This document shows, in pieces, positions 19,450-29,096 of a DNA stretch of 64,000 nucleotides (its first letter is position 1; each line of letters starts with the position of its first letter). Both the position numbers and the translations under genes were made by a program. The notes under the pieces were generated by a model that was not told the DNA's origin, ran no database searches, and saw only the letters and a program-made list of their open reading frames with translations. Origin of the DNA: CAVSRC01 sp963743015 (lineage in GTDB: Bacteria > Pseudomonadota > Alphaproteobacteria > Rhizobiales > Kaistiaceae); the NCBI GenBank assembly GCA_963743015.1, contig CAVUOD010000007.1:154349-218348 (forward strand), written 5' to 3'.

Positions 19450-19533
19450 ATGATCAACGCAGCCACCACCTATTTTGGCTACTGGTTTAGCTATCCGCAC
19501 ACACTGGCGGAGGCAGGGGCGAGTTCGATCTGA
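19450..19533 (+). CDS. Aromatic-rich leader peptide of the DAHP synthase attenuator
   Basis: A 27-codon reading frame starts MINAATT and continues with YFGYWFSYPH before a small alanine-rich tail and TGA at 19531. Within nine residues it contains three Tyr, two Phe and one Trp. A perfect hairpin with a T-tract follows 25 bases after the stop, and the next gene is DAHP synthase, the first step of Phe/Tyr/Trp synthesis. This is the layout of ribosome-mediated attenuation: stalling at aromatic codons when charged tRNA is scarce would prevent the terminator. No strong ribosome binding site is visible. Leader identity is inferred from composition and position. Confidence 0.72.
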   Translation: MINAATTYFGYWFSYPHTLAEAGASSI

Positions 19534-19558
19534 AGACCTGAGACAGCGAATTCCCGAG

Positions 19559-19586
19559 AGCCGCCAGACCGACTGGCGGCTTTTTT
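19559..19586 (+). terminator. Rho-independent terminator (attenuator) before DAHP synthase
   Basis: AGCCGCCAG-ACCGA-CTGGCGGCT is a perfect 9-bp stem with a 5-base loop, followed by a run of six T residues (19581-19586). It lies 36 bases before the DAHP synthase start and just after an aromatic-rich leader peptide, so it is best read as the conditional terminator of an attenuation system. Confidence 0.82.
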
Positions 19587-19621
19587 GTTGCCGTCGGCGG
19601 ATCGATCCAAGGAGCAGGACC

Positions 19622-20728
19622 ATGCCGAACGACACCGACGATCTACGCATCCGCGAGATCAGGGAGCTGAGTACCCCCGCCGAGGTGATGCTGGAATTCC
19701 CGCGCGTGCCGGCGGCAAGCCGCACGGTGACCCGCGCGCGCAGTGCCATCCACGACATCCTCACGCAAGACGACGACCGCCTCGTCGCCGTGGTCGGCCC
19801 CTGCTCCGTCCATGATCCGGCCGCCGCTCTCGACTACGCCGCCCGGCTTGCCAAATTGCGCCATCACCTGAGCGGCACGCTCGAGATCGTCATGCGCGTC
19901 TATTTCGAGAAGCCGCGCACCACGGTCGGCTGGAAGGGACTGATCAACGACCCCGATCTCGACGGCTCGTTCCGGATCGACAAGGGGCTGAGGACCGCCC
20001 GCAAGCTGCTTCTCGAAATCAACACGCTCGGTCTGCCGGCGGCTTGCGAATTCCTCGACATGACCACGCCGCAATACTTCGCCGACCTGGTCGCCTGGGG
20101 CGCCATCGGCGCCCGCACCACCGAAAGCCAGGTGCATCGCGAACTGGCCTCCGGCCTGTCCTGCCCGGTCGGCTTCAAGAACGGCACCGACGGCAACGTC
20201 AGAATAGCGGTCGACGCGGTGAAGGCGGCCTCGCAGTCGCACCATTTCCTCGCCGTCACCAAAACCGGGCGCGCAGCGATCGCCGCCACCGCCGGAAATG
20301 GCGACTGCCACCTCATCCTCCGCGGCGGCAAGGTGCCGAACTACGACGCCGCCTCGATCGACGCCGCCTGCAGCATGCTGGAAGCCGCGGGCCTGACGCC
20401 CCAGGTGATGATCGACACCAGCCACGCCAACAGCGCCAAGAAGCCGGAGAACCAGCCCACGGTGGTCGCCGACATCGCCCGCCAGCTGGGCGACGGCGAC
20501 CGCCGCATCGTCGGCGTGATGATCGAGAGCAATCTCGTCGCCGGCAGGCAGGACCTCGTGCCCGGCAAGCCGCTCACCTACGGCCAGAGCATCACCGACG
20601 GCTGCATCGACTGGGACACCACGGTTGCGGTGCTGGAGCGCCTGGCCATGGCGGTGAAGGAACGGCGCGGTCGGCACGACAACCGCGACACGAAGGCAAC
20701 GGAACGGCTGGCCGCCGCGCCTATGTAA
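19622..20728 (+). CDS. aroG: 3-deoxy-7-phosphoheptulonate (DAHP) synthase, type I
   Basis: The 368-residue cytoplasmic enzyme condenses phosphoenolpyruvate and erythrose 4-phosphate in the first step of aromatic amino acid synthesis. It is the AroF/G/H-type (type I) enzyme. Visible motifs are VVGPCSVHDP, MRVYFEKPRTTVGWKG, FLDMTTPQYFADL, GFKNGTDG, and MIDTSHANSAKK followed by GVMIESNL. The metal and PEP ligands sit in these blocks. The ATG at 19622 follows AAGGAG at 10 bases. Upstream codons belong to the leader region and not to the protein. Expression is probably set by the leader peptide and terminator upstream. Which aromatic acid inhibits the enzyme is not evident. Confidence 0.94.
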   Translation: MPNDTDDLRIREIRELSTPAEVMLEFPRVPAASRTVTRARSAIHDILTQDDDRLVAVVGPCSVHDPAAALDYAARLAKLRHHLSGTLEIVMRVYFEKPRTTVGWKGLINDPDLDGSFRIDKGLRTARKLLLEINTLGLPAACEFLDMTTPQYFADLVAWGAIGARTTESQVHRELASGLSCPVGFKNGTDGNVRIAVDAVKAASQSHHFLAVTKTGRAAIAATAGNGDCHLILRGGKVPNYDAASIDAACSMLEAAGLTPQVMIDTSHANSAKKPENQPTVVADIARQLGDGDRRIVGVMIESNLVAGRQDLVPGKPLTYGQSITDGCIDWDTTVAVLERLAMAVKERRGRHDNRDTKATERLAAAPM

Positions 20729-20737
20729 GGTGGTGGA

Positions 20738-20765
20738 CGGTGGCGGCCGCCGCCGGCCGCCACCG
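20738..20765 (+). terminator. Strong GC hairpin after DAHP synthase
   Basis: CGGTGGCGGCC and GGCCGCCACCG form an 11-bp perfect stem with a 6-base loop, 10 bases after the aroG stop. There is no T-tract, so it may be an intrinsic-like stop or a rho-assisted site. Confidence 0.5.
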
Positions 20766-20878
20766 GGCGCCGCATGCGCACCATCGCCGGTCGCCGCCGC
20801 AACCAGCACGCAAGCCGCCCTTTACCCGCGCAGTCCGATGCATCAGACTTTTCCCCGGAACCGTTTCAAGGGGGGGGC

Positions 20879-23800
20879 ATGGCGGCTCCGACGGATGCGA
20901 CCGGGTTCACCTACCGGGCGTTCATCAGCTACAGCCACGCGGATCAGGGCTGGGCGCGCTGGCTGATCCGCAAGCTCGAAGGCTACCGTATCCCGCGCGA
21001 CCTCGCGGGCAAGGATGGCGACCGCCGGCTTGGCACCATCTTCCGCGACCGCGACGAGGCGGCCGCCGCCGATGACCTCGCCACGGCGATCCGTTCCGCA
21101 CTGGCGACTTCCGAGCACCTGATCGTCGTTGCCTCGCCGGCATCGGCGCGCTCGGCCTATGTCGAGCGGGAGATTCGCGAGTTCGCGGCGATCAACCGCA
21201 CACGGGCGCGACCGGGGCGCATCCTGACGCTGATCGCCGACGGCGAACCCAATGCCGACGATCCGCAACGGGAATGCCTGCCCGCGGCACTGCGCGGCGG
21301 CCTCGCCGCCGAGGACGGCGCGCCGGTCGAGCCGCTGGCGGCCGACGCGCGACCGACCGGCGACGGCAAGACCCGTGCGCTCGCCAAGCTCGTCGCCGGG
21401 ATGCTCGGCGTGCGCTACGACGCGCTTGTGCGCCGCGACCTGCAGCGGCGGCGGCGCTTGCACGCCGCCATCGCCGCGACGGTCTGTGTTGCGGCGCTGA
21501 TCGCTTCCGGCGTGGCATGGAAGTTCGAGGCCGACCGCCGCGAGCGGGAACAACTGGCGCAGGCGCGCGCGCAGGCGGAGAGCGAGCGGCGCACCGTCGC
21601 CGCGGTCAGCAATGCGGAACGCGCCAAGGTGCTGCTCGCCGCCGGCAACGTCGAGGGAGCAGTGAAGCTTGCCGGCGCCAGCCTGCCCGACGACGGCACC
21701 CTGCCCTTCATCCCACAGGCTTATGCCACCCTTTACGACACCTACATAAACAGCGGCGTGCCGATCGACCTCGAAGTCCTCGACATGCCTGCGGACGACA
21801 GCTTCACGACGCCGCTCAGCGACGGCACCTGGCTGAGCTGGACCACCCTCGGCGCCGTCAAGATCTGGTCGCCGACACGCGGCATCAGCTACGCAACCAA
21901 GCTCGACCCCGAACCGTCCCGCCGACCGAGCGCCACGCCCGCCGGCGATGCGGTCTTCGTGCCCGACCTCCTCGGCCTGTCGCGCTACCGGGTGGCGGCA
22001 CGGCACTGGGACACGATCAACATGGCCGGGCTGGTCGGACACGCGCCCGACGAGAGATCGGTCCTGGCGATCGATCCCGACACCCTTATCGTCTGCGAAG
22101 GCGCCTACCTCATGGAGCTGGCGCTGCCGGCAACCGGCGACGGTGCGCCGGAGGTGAAATGGAAGGTTCCGCTCGGCACGAAGGGCTGTCTGCGACTTGC
22201 CAGGAACGATCGCGCCATCTTCGCCACGCAGGTCGACGGCGGCATCGTCGAGTTCGACGCTGCAACGCACGAGCCGGTTCATCGATACCAGGTCGACAGC
22301 ACGCTGGTCACCAACATCGCGGTTCGTGGTGACCGGCTGGACGCGCACATGATCGGGGAGTCCCTGATCTTCCACATCGGCACCGACGATCCGCCGCTGA
22401 AGGTGCCGGCCCGCGACGCCTCCACGCTCAGTCCCGACGGCCGCTTCGCCGTCGGTCGAGAGCAAGGCCAGTTCACGATCTTCGAACTCGCGACCGGGCG
22501 AACGAAAACGGTCGACTGCTTCATCTGCCGGGTGATCGGCTTCGACGGCGACGATATCATCATGCTGGAACACCAGAAGATCGTTCGCCGCCACCTGTCC
22601 GACGGAAAGCAGACGGCGCTGCTCTATCAGTTCGGCCAGACGGTTGATGCCGCGCTTTACTTCCCCGGGCGCAACGACGTCATCGGCTTGCGCGAGTTGC
22701 GGCCCGAGACGATCGTCCGCCTCGCCGAGCAGCCGAAAGGCATCCTCATATCGCCTTCCGGTCAACCGCAAGGTCTCACCGGCGCCGTCTATTTCGTCAA
22801 GGACGACACGATCTCGCTGACCGAGGCGTCGTTTGAAGGAAACCATACTGTCGGGCGGATCGTCCGCGCCACGGCAGACGGCCCCCGAACCGTATGGCAG
22901 GCCGACATTTCCGGCACGGGGCCGACCGGCTTCGCCACCATGTGGCCGCTCGGCCACGATCTGATTTTCGTGGACAAGGGTAAATCGATGGACCCGACGC
23001 CCTTCCACGGGGAGATCATCGATCCGTTCGCCAATGAGACAGTCTTCACCGGCCGGCTGCTCGCCATGCCGGAGAGCAGCCGGAAGGGGTATGTCGTCGT
23101 CGAGGGCGAGAAGGGTCTCACGGCCATCGACCTGGCAAGGCGCACGGCATCCCCGGTGCCGGATTCGGCCAAGCCGCTGGAATGGCGCGTCGCCGGAGAC
23201 CGGCTGCTGATCGCCGCATCCGACAAGATCCTGATCAGGGACCTCGCGCCGAGCGCGAAGCTGCGCACGATAGCGACGCTGCAACCGCTCGGCCCGACCA
23301 AGGCGCTCTGCGTCGCCGACGACAACGATACGGCCTACGTGGTCACCCACGACGACAAGCAGGGCTACATCGAGCGCTGGTCGATCGCCAAGGCGAAACG
23401 AACCGCGCTGACAACCCTCAAGGCGAGCGAGAGCCCGGACGTGTTCGCTACGGTCTTCGCCACCATCACCCTTGGCCGACCCTACCGCACCAGGGACGTT
23501 AGCTGCCGCACCGATTCCTTCGCGATTGACGGACCCGAGCACCGCGTGGTGTGGACGGTCGCCAACGACAAACCGTCGCTGGAGCCGAAACGCGAAATCG
23601 CCGCGGCCGCCGCCCTTCGACGTCAGATCGAGCCCGGCGCTCCCCTCGCAGGCCGACATCTCCGCCGCACGGGTCGTTGTGTCCGGCGCGGTCGCCGGCC
23701 TGCGCGACCAGCGCGACGGCCACTGGCTGTTCACGACGCCCGAGCAGGAATCGCAGATCGCATCGGCAGCATTGCTGAAGCGACACGGCTGGCTGGCGAT

Positions 23801-24020
23801 CGGTTTGAAGAACGGCCGATTGCGTGTCTGGGACGTCGCCGCACCGGCAGCGCCGCTGATCGACATCGCCGGGCATCAGGAGAGTATCGACGTGCTCGAA
23901 GTCAACCCCGCCGAAACCAGGATACTCACCGCCGACAGCGACGGCCTGGTGCGGCTGTGGCCGGTCTTTTCGGTGCCGGAGCTGATGGCGCACAGCGCCG
24001 GGATCACACCGCACCAGTGA
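20879..24020 (+). CDS. TIR-domain protein with TM segment and WD40-like propeller, one frameshift
   Basis: Residues 11-150 are a TIR_2-type domain (YRAFISYSHADQGWARWL; catalytic-Glu block SAYVEREIREF with E98 as candidate). A single TM helix at about 194-214 and a short charged coiled coil follow. A long beta-rich region then ends in a clear WD40-type repeat (ILTADSDGLVRLW). TIR domains of this kind can act as NADases in bacterial immunity, and the propeller would be the sensor. ATG at 20879 is chosen because the TIR fold starts right after it. One inserted base near 23600-23630 shifts the frame (length 3n+1). Without correction the frame runs on, out of phase, to 24157. The closest relatives are presumably uncharacterised. 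Confidence 0.75.
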
Positions 24021-24166
24021 GCCAGGCCCGGCATCGGACGGGACGAATTGTCGCCTCGTGGATTGACGGGCCACAGGCAAAACGGGAACATCGCGGCGGG
24101 GAAAGAGCGGCCCGCCGGATCCTTGCCAGGGTCTGCAGCAGTCAAGACAGGGCCTGACGGGGGTTG

Positions 24167-26389
24167 ATGGATAGTGCCTCACATTCGCCGGCCACCGCCA
24201 ATGCCGGTGACCGCGTTGTACATAGCATTGCCGTTGGCCTGGTGTGCGGCCTGCTGGCGATCGTCCAGTCGATCGGCTTCGGCACGCTCCTGTTCTCCGC
24301 GCTTCCCGCCTCGCTGTCATCGAGCGGTGCCGGCATGGTACTGTTCTCCAGCGCGGTACTCGCGGCACTGGTGCCTTTCATCAGCTCGACGCGCGGCGTG
24401 GTCGCCCTCGCCCAGAGCGTTCCCGTCGCCGCCATGGCCGGCATTGCCGGCGCCATCGCCGCCCATGTCGCGCCAGGCAACGACCGCGCCGTCCTGGCAA
24501 CCGTCGTCGCGGCCGTCGCGCTGACCAGCCTGTTCATCGGCGCCGGCACCTGGCTGCTCGGCTTTTTTCGCCTGAGCCGCTTCATCCGCTTCATCCCCTT
24601 TCCGGTCATCGGCGGCTTCCTCGCCGGTTCCGGCTGGCTGGTCCTGATCGGCGGCATCGACGCCGTCGCCGGCGCCCACTTCGTCAAGGCACCGCTGGAA
24701 CTGCTGGCCCAGCCCACCATGCTCGGCCGCATGCTGTCCGTCGCCGGTCTGATCGGGGCGATCGCCCTTGTCCGGCGGCTGAGCGGCGGCTGGCGGCTCG
24801 CTTTGCCGGTTACCATTGCCGCGGCAATCGCGCTCTTCAACCTCATCGTCTGGCTGACGGGAATTCCCCACGCCGCGCTGCGCGCCGAGCATTGGCTGAT
24901 GACCCTGCCGGAAGGCCATGCCCTGTGGCCGCCTCTGCTGCCGGCCGATCTGGCACTCGTCGACTGGCAGGCGATCGCCGGCCAGACGCTGAGCCTGGCG
25001 ACCGTTCCGGTGCTCGCCGTCGTCGCCACGCTGATGAATGCCACCGGCATCGAGCTCGATCAGCGCCGCGATCTCGACCTCGACCGCGAACTGCGCGCCG
25101 CCGGCATCGGCAACCTCATCGCCGGGGCCGGCGCCGGCGTTCCCGGCTACCATTCCCTGTCGGGCACCGCCCTGGCCGCGCGCCTGGGCGCGACCGGCGC
25201 CGTCGTCGGCGTCACCGTCGCCGCCTGCTGTGCCGCCGCCGTGGTCTTCGGTCCGCAGATCCTGTCGCTGGTGCCGACCCCGCTGCTCGGCGGCGTGCTG
25301 CTGTGGATCGGCGGCGGGCTCCTGCACGAATGGCTGATCCGCTCGCACGCGCGTCTCGCCCGCTCCGAATTCGTCGTCGTCGTTCTGATCTTTGCGATCA
25401 TCGCCTTCGTCGGCTTCGCCTGGGGCATTCTGGTCGGGCTGATCGCCGCCGCCGTTCTGTTCGCGGTCGATTACGGCCGCGTCGACATCGTCCGCTACAC
25501 GCTGACCGGCCGCGACTACCAGAGCGGCGCGGTTTCCTCCGACGAACGCCTGGAAGTCCTGCGCAGCAATGGCGAGGCGATCCTGCTGCTTCGCCTGCAG
25601 GGATATCTGTTCTTCGGCACCGCCGAGCGGCTGCGCAAGCGCATCCTGGAGCGTCTGGCGAATGCGGCCGCGTCAGGCATCCGCTTTCTGGTCATCGACC
25701 TCGACCGCGTCAGCGGACTCGATTCCTCCGCCGTGCTGTCCTTCATCCGCCTGTCGCAGGCGGCCGGGCCGGCGGGCTTCGTGCTGGTGCTGACCGGCAT
25801 GTCGCACGAGGTCAGGGCAGCGATGCTGCGCGGCGGACTGGAGCATGGCGACGGCGGCCCGGTACGCATCGAGCCGAGCTTCGACCACGGGGTGGAATGG
25901 TGCGAAAATGCCCTGATTGCCGAAGTGGCGCCCAGGCTGGCAACGGTTGCCAGCCGGCCGGCGCGCGACATCCTTGTCGGCGTGGTCGGTAACGCGGCCT
26001 TCGCCGAGGCGCTCATTCCCTATTGCGAGCGGGTCGAGATCGCCGCGGGACAAGCCCTGATCACCCAGGGCAAGCCCTCCGACGACATCTTCTTCATAGA
26101 GGCCGGCCGCGCCGCGGTGGAGCTCGCCAACGGCAGCCACTCCATCCGGCTGGCAACCCTCACCCACGGCGCCATCGTCGGCGAGATCGCCTTCTATCTC
26201 TCGGTGCCGCGTTCGGCTTCGGTGGTCGCCGAGAGTGCCGTGATCGCCTGGCGCTTCAGTCGCGCCAGCCTGAACCAGCTGCACGCGCGCGAGCCGGAGA
26301 TCGCCGCCCGCTTCCACCAGGGCATCACGGCCATGCTCGCCGACCGGCTGACCCGCACCAACCGGCTGGTGCAGCTGCTGGCCGATTGA
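24167..26389 (+). CDS. SulP-family anion transporter with STAS and cNMP-binding domains
   Basis: The 740-residue inner-membrane protein has a SulP/SLC26 core of 10 or more hydrophobic segments (residues 15-440). A STAS domain around 470-570 includes the SGLDSSAVLSF helix, and a C-terminal cyclic-nucleotide-binding domain around 620-735 has the phosphate-cassette-like GAIVGEIAFYLSVPRSASV. It probably imports sulfate, bicarbonate or a dicarboxylate, gated by a cyclic nucleotide. The SulP-STAS-cNMP order is known from uncharacterised bacterial transporters. The start is ATG at 24167, and a TTG directly before it is in frame. It is convergent with tam and has no evident operon partner. I see no lesion. 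Confidence 0.87.
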   Translation: MDSASHSPATANAGDRVVHSIAVGLVCGLLAIVQSIGFGTLLFSALPASLSSSGAGMVLFSSAVLAALVPFISSTRGVVALAQSVPVAAMAGIAGAIAAHVAPGNDRAVLATVVAAVALTSLFIGAGTWLLGFFRLSRFIRFIPFPVIGGFLAGSGWLVLIGGIDAVAGAHFVKAPLELLAQPTMLGRMLSVAGLIGAIALVRRLSGGWRLALPVTIAAAIALFNLIVWLTGIPHAALRAEHWLMTLPEGHALWPPLLPADLALVDWQAIAGQTLSLATVPVLAVVATLMNATGIELDQRRDLDLDRELRAAGIGNLIAGAGAGVPGYHSLSGTALAARLGATGAVVGVTVAACCAAAVVFGPQILSLVPTPLLGGVLLWIGGGLLHEWLIRSHARLARSEFVVVVLIFAIIAFVGFAWGILVGLIAAAVLFAVDYGRVDIVRYTLTGRDYQSGAVSSDERLEVLRSNGEAILLLRLQGYLFFGTAERLRKRILERLANAAASGIRFLVIDLDRVSGLDSSAVLSFIRLSQAAGPAGFVLVLTGMSHEVRAAMLRGGLEHGDGGPVRIEPSFDHGVEWCENALIAEVAPRLATVASRPARDILVGVVGNAAFAEALIPYCERVEIAAGQALITQGKPSDDIFFIEAGRAAVELANGSHSIRLATLTHGAIVGEIAFYLSVPRSASVVAESAVIAWRFSRASLNQLHAREPEIAARFHQGITAMLADRLTRTNRLVQLLAD

Positions 26390-26395
26390 CGCGCG

Positions 26396-27169
26396 TCAGG
26401 CTCTTACCGCGACGACGAACAGGCGGGGAAACCGGAACAGCACGCGCCCGTCGGCCAGCGGCGGATAGGCCTTGGCAAGCTCGGCTTCGTAGCGCGCCAG
26501 GAACGGCGCCTGCTCGTCCGCATCGAGGCGGGCGAGATAGGGACGCAGGCCGGTGGAACGCACCATGTCGACGATTGCCCCGACGCCGGCAAGAGGATGA
26601 TTGTAGAGGGTGTGCCAGACATCGATGCGCGCCGCTTCGCCTGCCAAGAGATTGTAGTAATCGGCCGGCGTGCCGAGCGTCTCGCGCCTGATCGGCACAC
26701 GGAACTTCGGCGCCCAGGGCACTTCCGACGCGACCGCCCGCATCAGCGTATGCGACGGCTCGCTGGCGACATTGTCCGGCATCTGCACGGCCAGCACACC
26801 GCCGGGAGGAAGGTCTGCAAACAGGCGTTTGAGCACGGCCTGGTGGTCCGGCACCCACTGGAAGGTGGCGTTGGCATAGAAGAGATCGACCGGCTCTTCC
26901 GGCGTCCACGTCGCCACATCCGCTTCGACGAAGGAGACGCCGGGCAGCCGCTGCCGTGCCGCTTCCAGCATTTCGGGCGAGGAATCGAGGCCGATGATTT
27001 CCGCGTCCGGGAACCGATCCACCAGCAGCTCGGTCGAATTGCCCGGCCCGCAGCCGATATCGACCGCACGGCGGACCTCCGTCAGCGGCACGGCCGCGAA
27101 GAGATCACGCGCCGGACGCGAGCGCTCGTCGGCGAATTTCAGATATTGGGAGGGCGACCAGGCGGACAT
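26396..27169 (-). CDS. tam: Trans-aconitate 2-methyltransferase
   Basis: The 257-residue SAM-dependent methyltransferase detoxifies trans-aconitate, a spontaneous product of cis-aconitate and an inhibitor of aconitase. The N-terminus MSAWSPSQYLKFADERSRPARDL is typical of Tam, the SAM motif is VDIGCGPGNS, and later blocks such as FYANATFQWVPDH and WHTLYNHPL are also Tam-like. The ATG at 27169 has AAGGAAAG just upstream. Two further in-frame ATGs lie 18 and 81 bases upstream, but the family starts at MSAW. It is convergent with the SulP gene and divergent from the diguanylate cyclase gene. It appears intact. Confidence 0.9.
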   Translation of the reverse strand: MSAWSPSQYLKFADERSRPARDLFAAVPLTEVRRAVDIGCGPGNSTELLVDRFPDAEIIGLDSSPEMLEAARQRLPGVSFVEADVATWTPEEPVDLFYANATFQWVPDHQAVLKRLFADLPPGGVLAVQMPDNVASEPSHTLMRAVASEVPWAPKFRVPIRRETLGTPADYYNLLAGEAARIDVWHTLYNHPLAGVGAIVDMVRSTGLRPYLARLDADEQAPFLARYEAELAKAYPPLADGRVLFRFPRLFVVAVRA

Positions 27170-27303
27170 GGGCTTTCCTTCGGACATAACCAAACGGTGG
27201 CTGAAGCCGCCAAACGATACATTTTTATCTACTTGGCTAACGGCCCGCACATCGGATCAGGATAATTACCACGGACAGAAAGGCAGATGCGTTCTGCCGC
27301 GAG

Positions 27304-28494
27304 GTGCCGGTGTCGATCGACGTTCCGACCATGGTCCTGATGGTCGCGGTGATGGAGCTGCTGTGCGGCAGCCTGCTGATCTATGCGGCCTTTCATTATC
27401 ATGACGCGCCGGCCGCGACCTGGTGGGGCGTCTCCCATATCATCCTCGCCGGCGGCGTCGTGTTGTCGATGGTCGGCGGCATTGCCGGGGACGACCGCAT
27501 CACCGCTCTCGCCTTCGTCGTCTTTCTGACCTGCGCGGCGGTGCAATGGCATGGAACCCGCCTGCTGACCGGGGCTCGTCCCTACCTGCCGCTGATTTTG
27601 GTGGGGCCTGTCGTCATCGCCTTGGTCAATCTGTTGCCGGTCGGGTCAACCCTGCCCGCAATCCGCGGAATCACCGCGAGCATTCTCAACGTCACCTACT
27701 TCGCCGGCGCTCTCATCGTACTGCTGCGGCCACCGGCCGGATCGCTCGTCGCATACAAACCGCTCGCAGTTCTCTTCTTCGCCAACATCGTTGCCATCGG
27801 CCTGGGGCCGTTCGGCGGGCTGGGAAGCACTGAGAGCGGATTGCCGTCCATCCTCAGCATTGGCGGGTTCATCTATCTCGAGGCCCAGATCTTCGTGATC
27901 GGCACCACGATCTTCATCGTGGCCGCCGTCCGCGAGCGCAAGGAATTCGTCAGCCACAACGCCGCCGCGGTCGATCCGCTGACCGGGCTGGCCAACCGCC
28001 GCAGCTTCTTCGAGATTGCCGAAAAGCAGGTCAAGCGCAGCCGCATCGCCGGCACGCGCTGCGGCGTGCTGATGGTCGATCTCGACAACTTCAAATGGAT
28101 CAATGACCACCACGGCCACGCCACTGGCGACGACGTGCTGCGTGTCTTCGCCGAGTCGGCGCGCAAGGCGCTGCGTCCCGGCGACATTCTCGGCCGCATC
28201 GGCGGCGAAGAATTCGCGGCCATTCTGCCGGGCAGCGACATCGAAGCATCGCTGGCGATCGCCGAGCGCATGCGCAAGTCCTTCCAGGCTGCGGCCGAGG
28301 ACATCAACGGCGTTCCGGTGCATGCCACGCTGTCTGGCGGCGTCGCCGCCTTCCTGCCGGGCACCACGCTTGAAATGCTGATGCGCGAAGCCGACGCGGC
28401 GCTCTATCTGGCCAAGCAGAACGGCCGCAACCGCATCGAACGCTTTCCCGGCTTCCCGGCGCCGGCCGACAACCGCATCGCCTATGTCGCGTGA
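27304..28494 (+). CDS. Membrane diguanylate cyclase (GGDEF)
   Basis: The 396-residue protein has six or more predicted membrane helices in the first 210 residues, then a GGDEF domain (DPLTGLANRRSFFEIAEK start). The active site reads GGEEF at residues 300-304. The product-inhibition I-site RPGD lies five residues before it. It should therefore make cyclic di-GMP from two GTP and be feedback inhibited. The membrane part matches no sensory family I can name. The start is uncertain: GTG at 27304 is used, with GTG 27310 and ATG 27331 as alternatives. It is divergent from tam and stands alone. Confidence 0.87.
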   Translation: MPVSIDVPTMVLMVAVMELLCGSLLIYAAFHYHDAPAATWWGVSHIILAGGVVLSMVGGIAGDDRITALAFVVFLTCAAVQWHGTRLLTGARPYLPLILVGPVVIALVNLLPVGSTLPAIRGITASILNVTYFAGALIVLLRPPAGSLVAYKPLAVLFFANIVAIGLGPFGGLGSTESGLPSILSIGGFIYLEAQIFVIGTTIFIVAAVRERKEFVSHNAAAVDPLTGLANRRSFFEIAEKQVKRSRIAGTRCGVLMVDLDNFKWINDHHGHATGDDVLRVFAESARKALRPGDILGRIGGEEFAAILPGSDIEASLAIAERMRKSFQAAAEDINGVPVHATLSGGVAAFLPGTTLEMLMREADAALYLAKQNGRNRIERFPGFPAPADNRIAYVA

Positions 28495-28548
28495 TGCCGG
28501 CAAGAGCGACCGCGCAGCACAAAACCCATCGGTGACATAGCGGGAGGG

Positions 28549-28983
28549 TCAGGCTGCGAGGTCGACGCCCATGGCTTCGGCGATGACCGCGAAATCCTCC
28601 GCGTCCACGGCAAAGCTGCCGCGGCGGAAGGCATAGCCCCAACCGGCCTTGCCCTTGGTGAAGCTCAGCCGGTCGAGCAGCGGATGGATCGGTGCCGCGC
28701 GGCATTGCCGCCACGCGACATCGCGACGGACGGGATGAAAGCCGCCACCCGTGTCTGCCTGATAAGGGTCGCCGGGCTTGATGCGCCCGATCGCGGTGAA
28801 CGCCTGGACCGGTTCTCCGGCGCCGAGCGCCGTGCGTGGCGAATAATAGGCGATCCAGTCGGCGGGCGAGAGCCGCTTCACCGGCGCCGCCTTGCCGTGG
28901 CCGAGCTGGCAAAAGCCACCGGCAACGCCCTTCAGCACATGGTCGCGCGAGGCGACACCGATCCAGTAGCAAGGGTCCGACAT
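28549..28983 (-). CDS. EVE-domain protein
   Basis: The 144-residue PUA-like EVE-domain protein is of the UPF0310 type, which resembles readers of modified bases in DNA or RNA. Typical blocks are YWIGVASRDHVLKGVAGGFCQLGHGK near the start, DWIAYYSPRTALG, QAFTAIGRI, and the central RRDVAWRQCRAAPIHPLLDRLSF. Family members often appear near restriction, toxin-antitoxin or other defence genes, and two decayed toxin-antitoxin modules lie directly upstream. The ATG at 28983 is the only good start. It looks intact. The function of the stand-alone protein is not known. Confidence 0.82.
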   Translation of the reverse strand: MSDPCYWIGVASRDHVLKGVAGGFCQLGHGKAAPVKRLSPADWIAYYSPRTALGAGEPVQAFTAIGRIKPGDPYQADTGGGFHPVRRDVAWRQCRAAPIHPLLDRLSFTKGKAGWGYAFRRGSFAVDAEDFAVIAEAMGVDLAA

Positions 28984-29070
28984 GACACCGAGACTAACAC
29001 GGCCCCTGACAGCTTCGTGTCAGGAGCGTGCCCTCCCCGCGCGACCAGAAGGGCCGTCGCTTGCGGTGTA

Positions 29071-29085
29071 CTCCCAAATTGGGAG
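29071..29085. promoter_or_regulatory. Palindrome upstream of the degraded HigB gene
   Basis: CTCCCAAATTGGGAG is a near-perfect 15-bp palindrome (7-bp arms) ending 11 bases before the start of the HigB remnant. Location and symmetry suit the operator of a toxin-antitoxin module. Another hairpin (CCTGACA...TGTCAGG) lies at 29005-29024. Confidence 0.45.
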
Positions 29086-29096
29086 CACATTCGGCA

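Noticed and set aside
19399..19621. tRNA or riboswitch before DAHP synthase
   Set aside because: No cloverleaf or known riboswitch core was seen. The aromatic-rich leader peptide and terminator explain the region.
20843..23866. Open frame of 1007 codons on the minus strand opposite the TIR-propeller gene
   Set aside because: It is Arg/Asp/Gly/Ala-rich antisense sequence typical for the mirror frame of a high-GC gene. It has no domain, and the plus strand has clear TIR and WD40 features.
24021..24157. C-terminal extension of the TIR-propeller protein to 24157
   Set aside because: It is an Arg-rich out-of-phase tail after the frameshift at about 23610. The alternative frame gives a proper WD40 repeat and stops at 24020.
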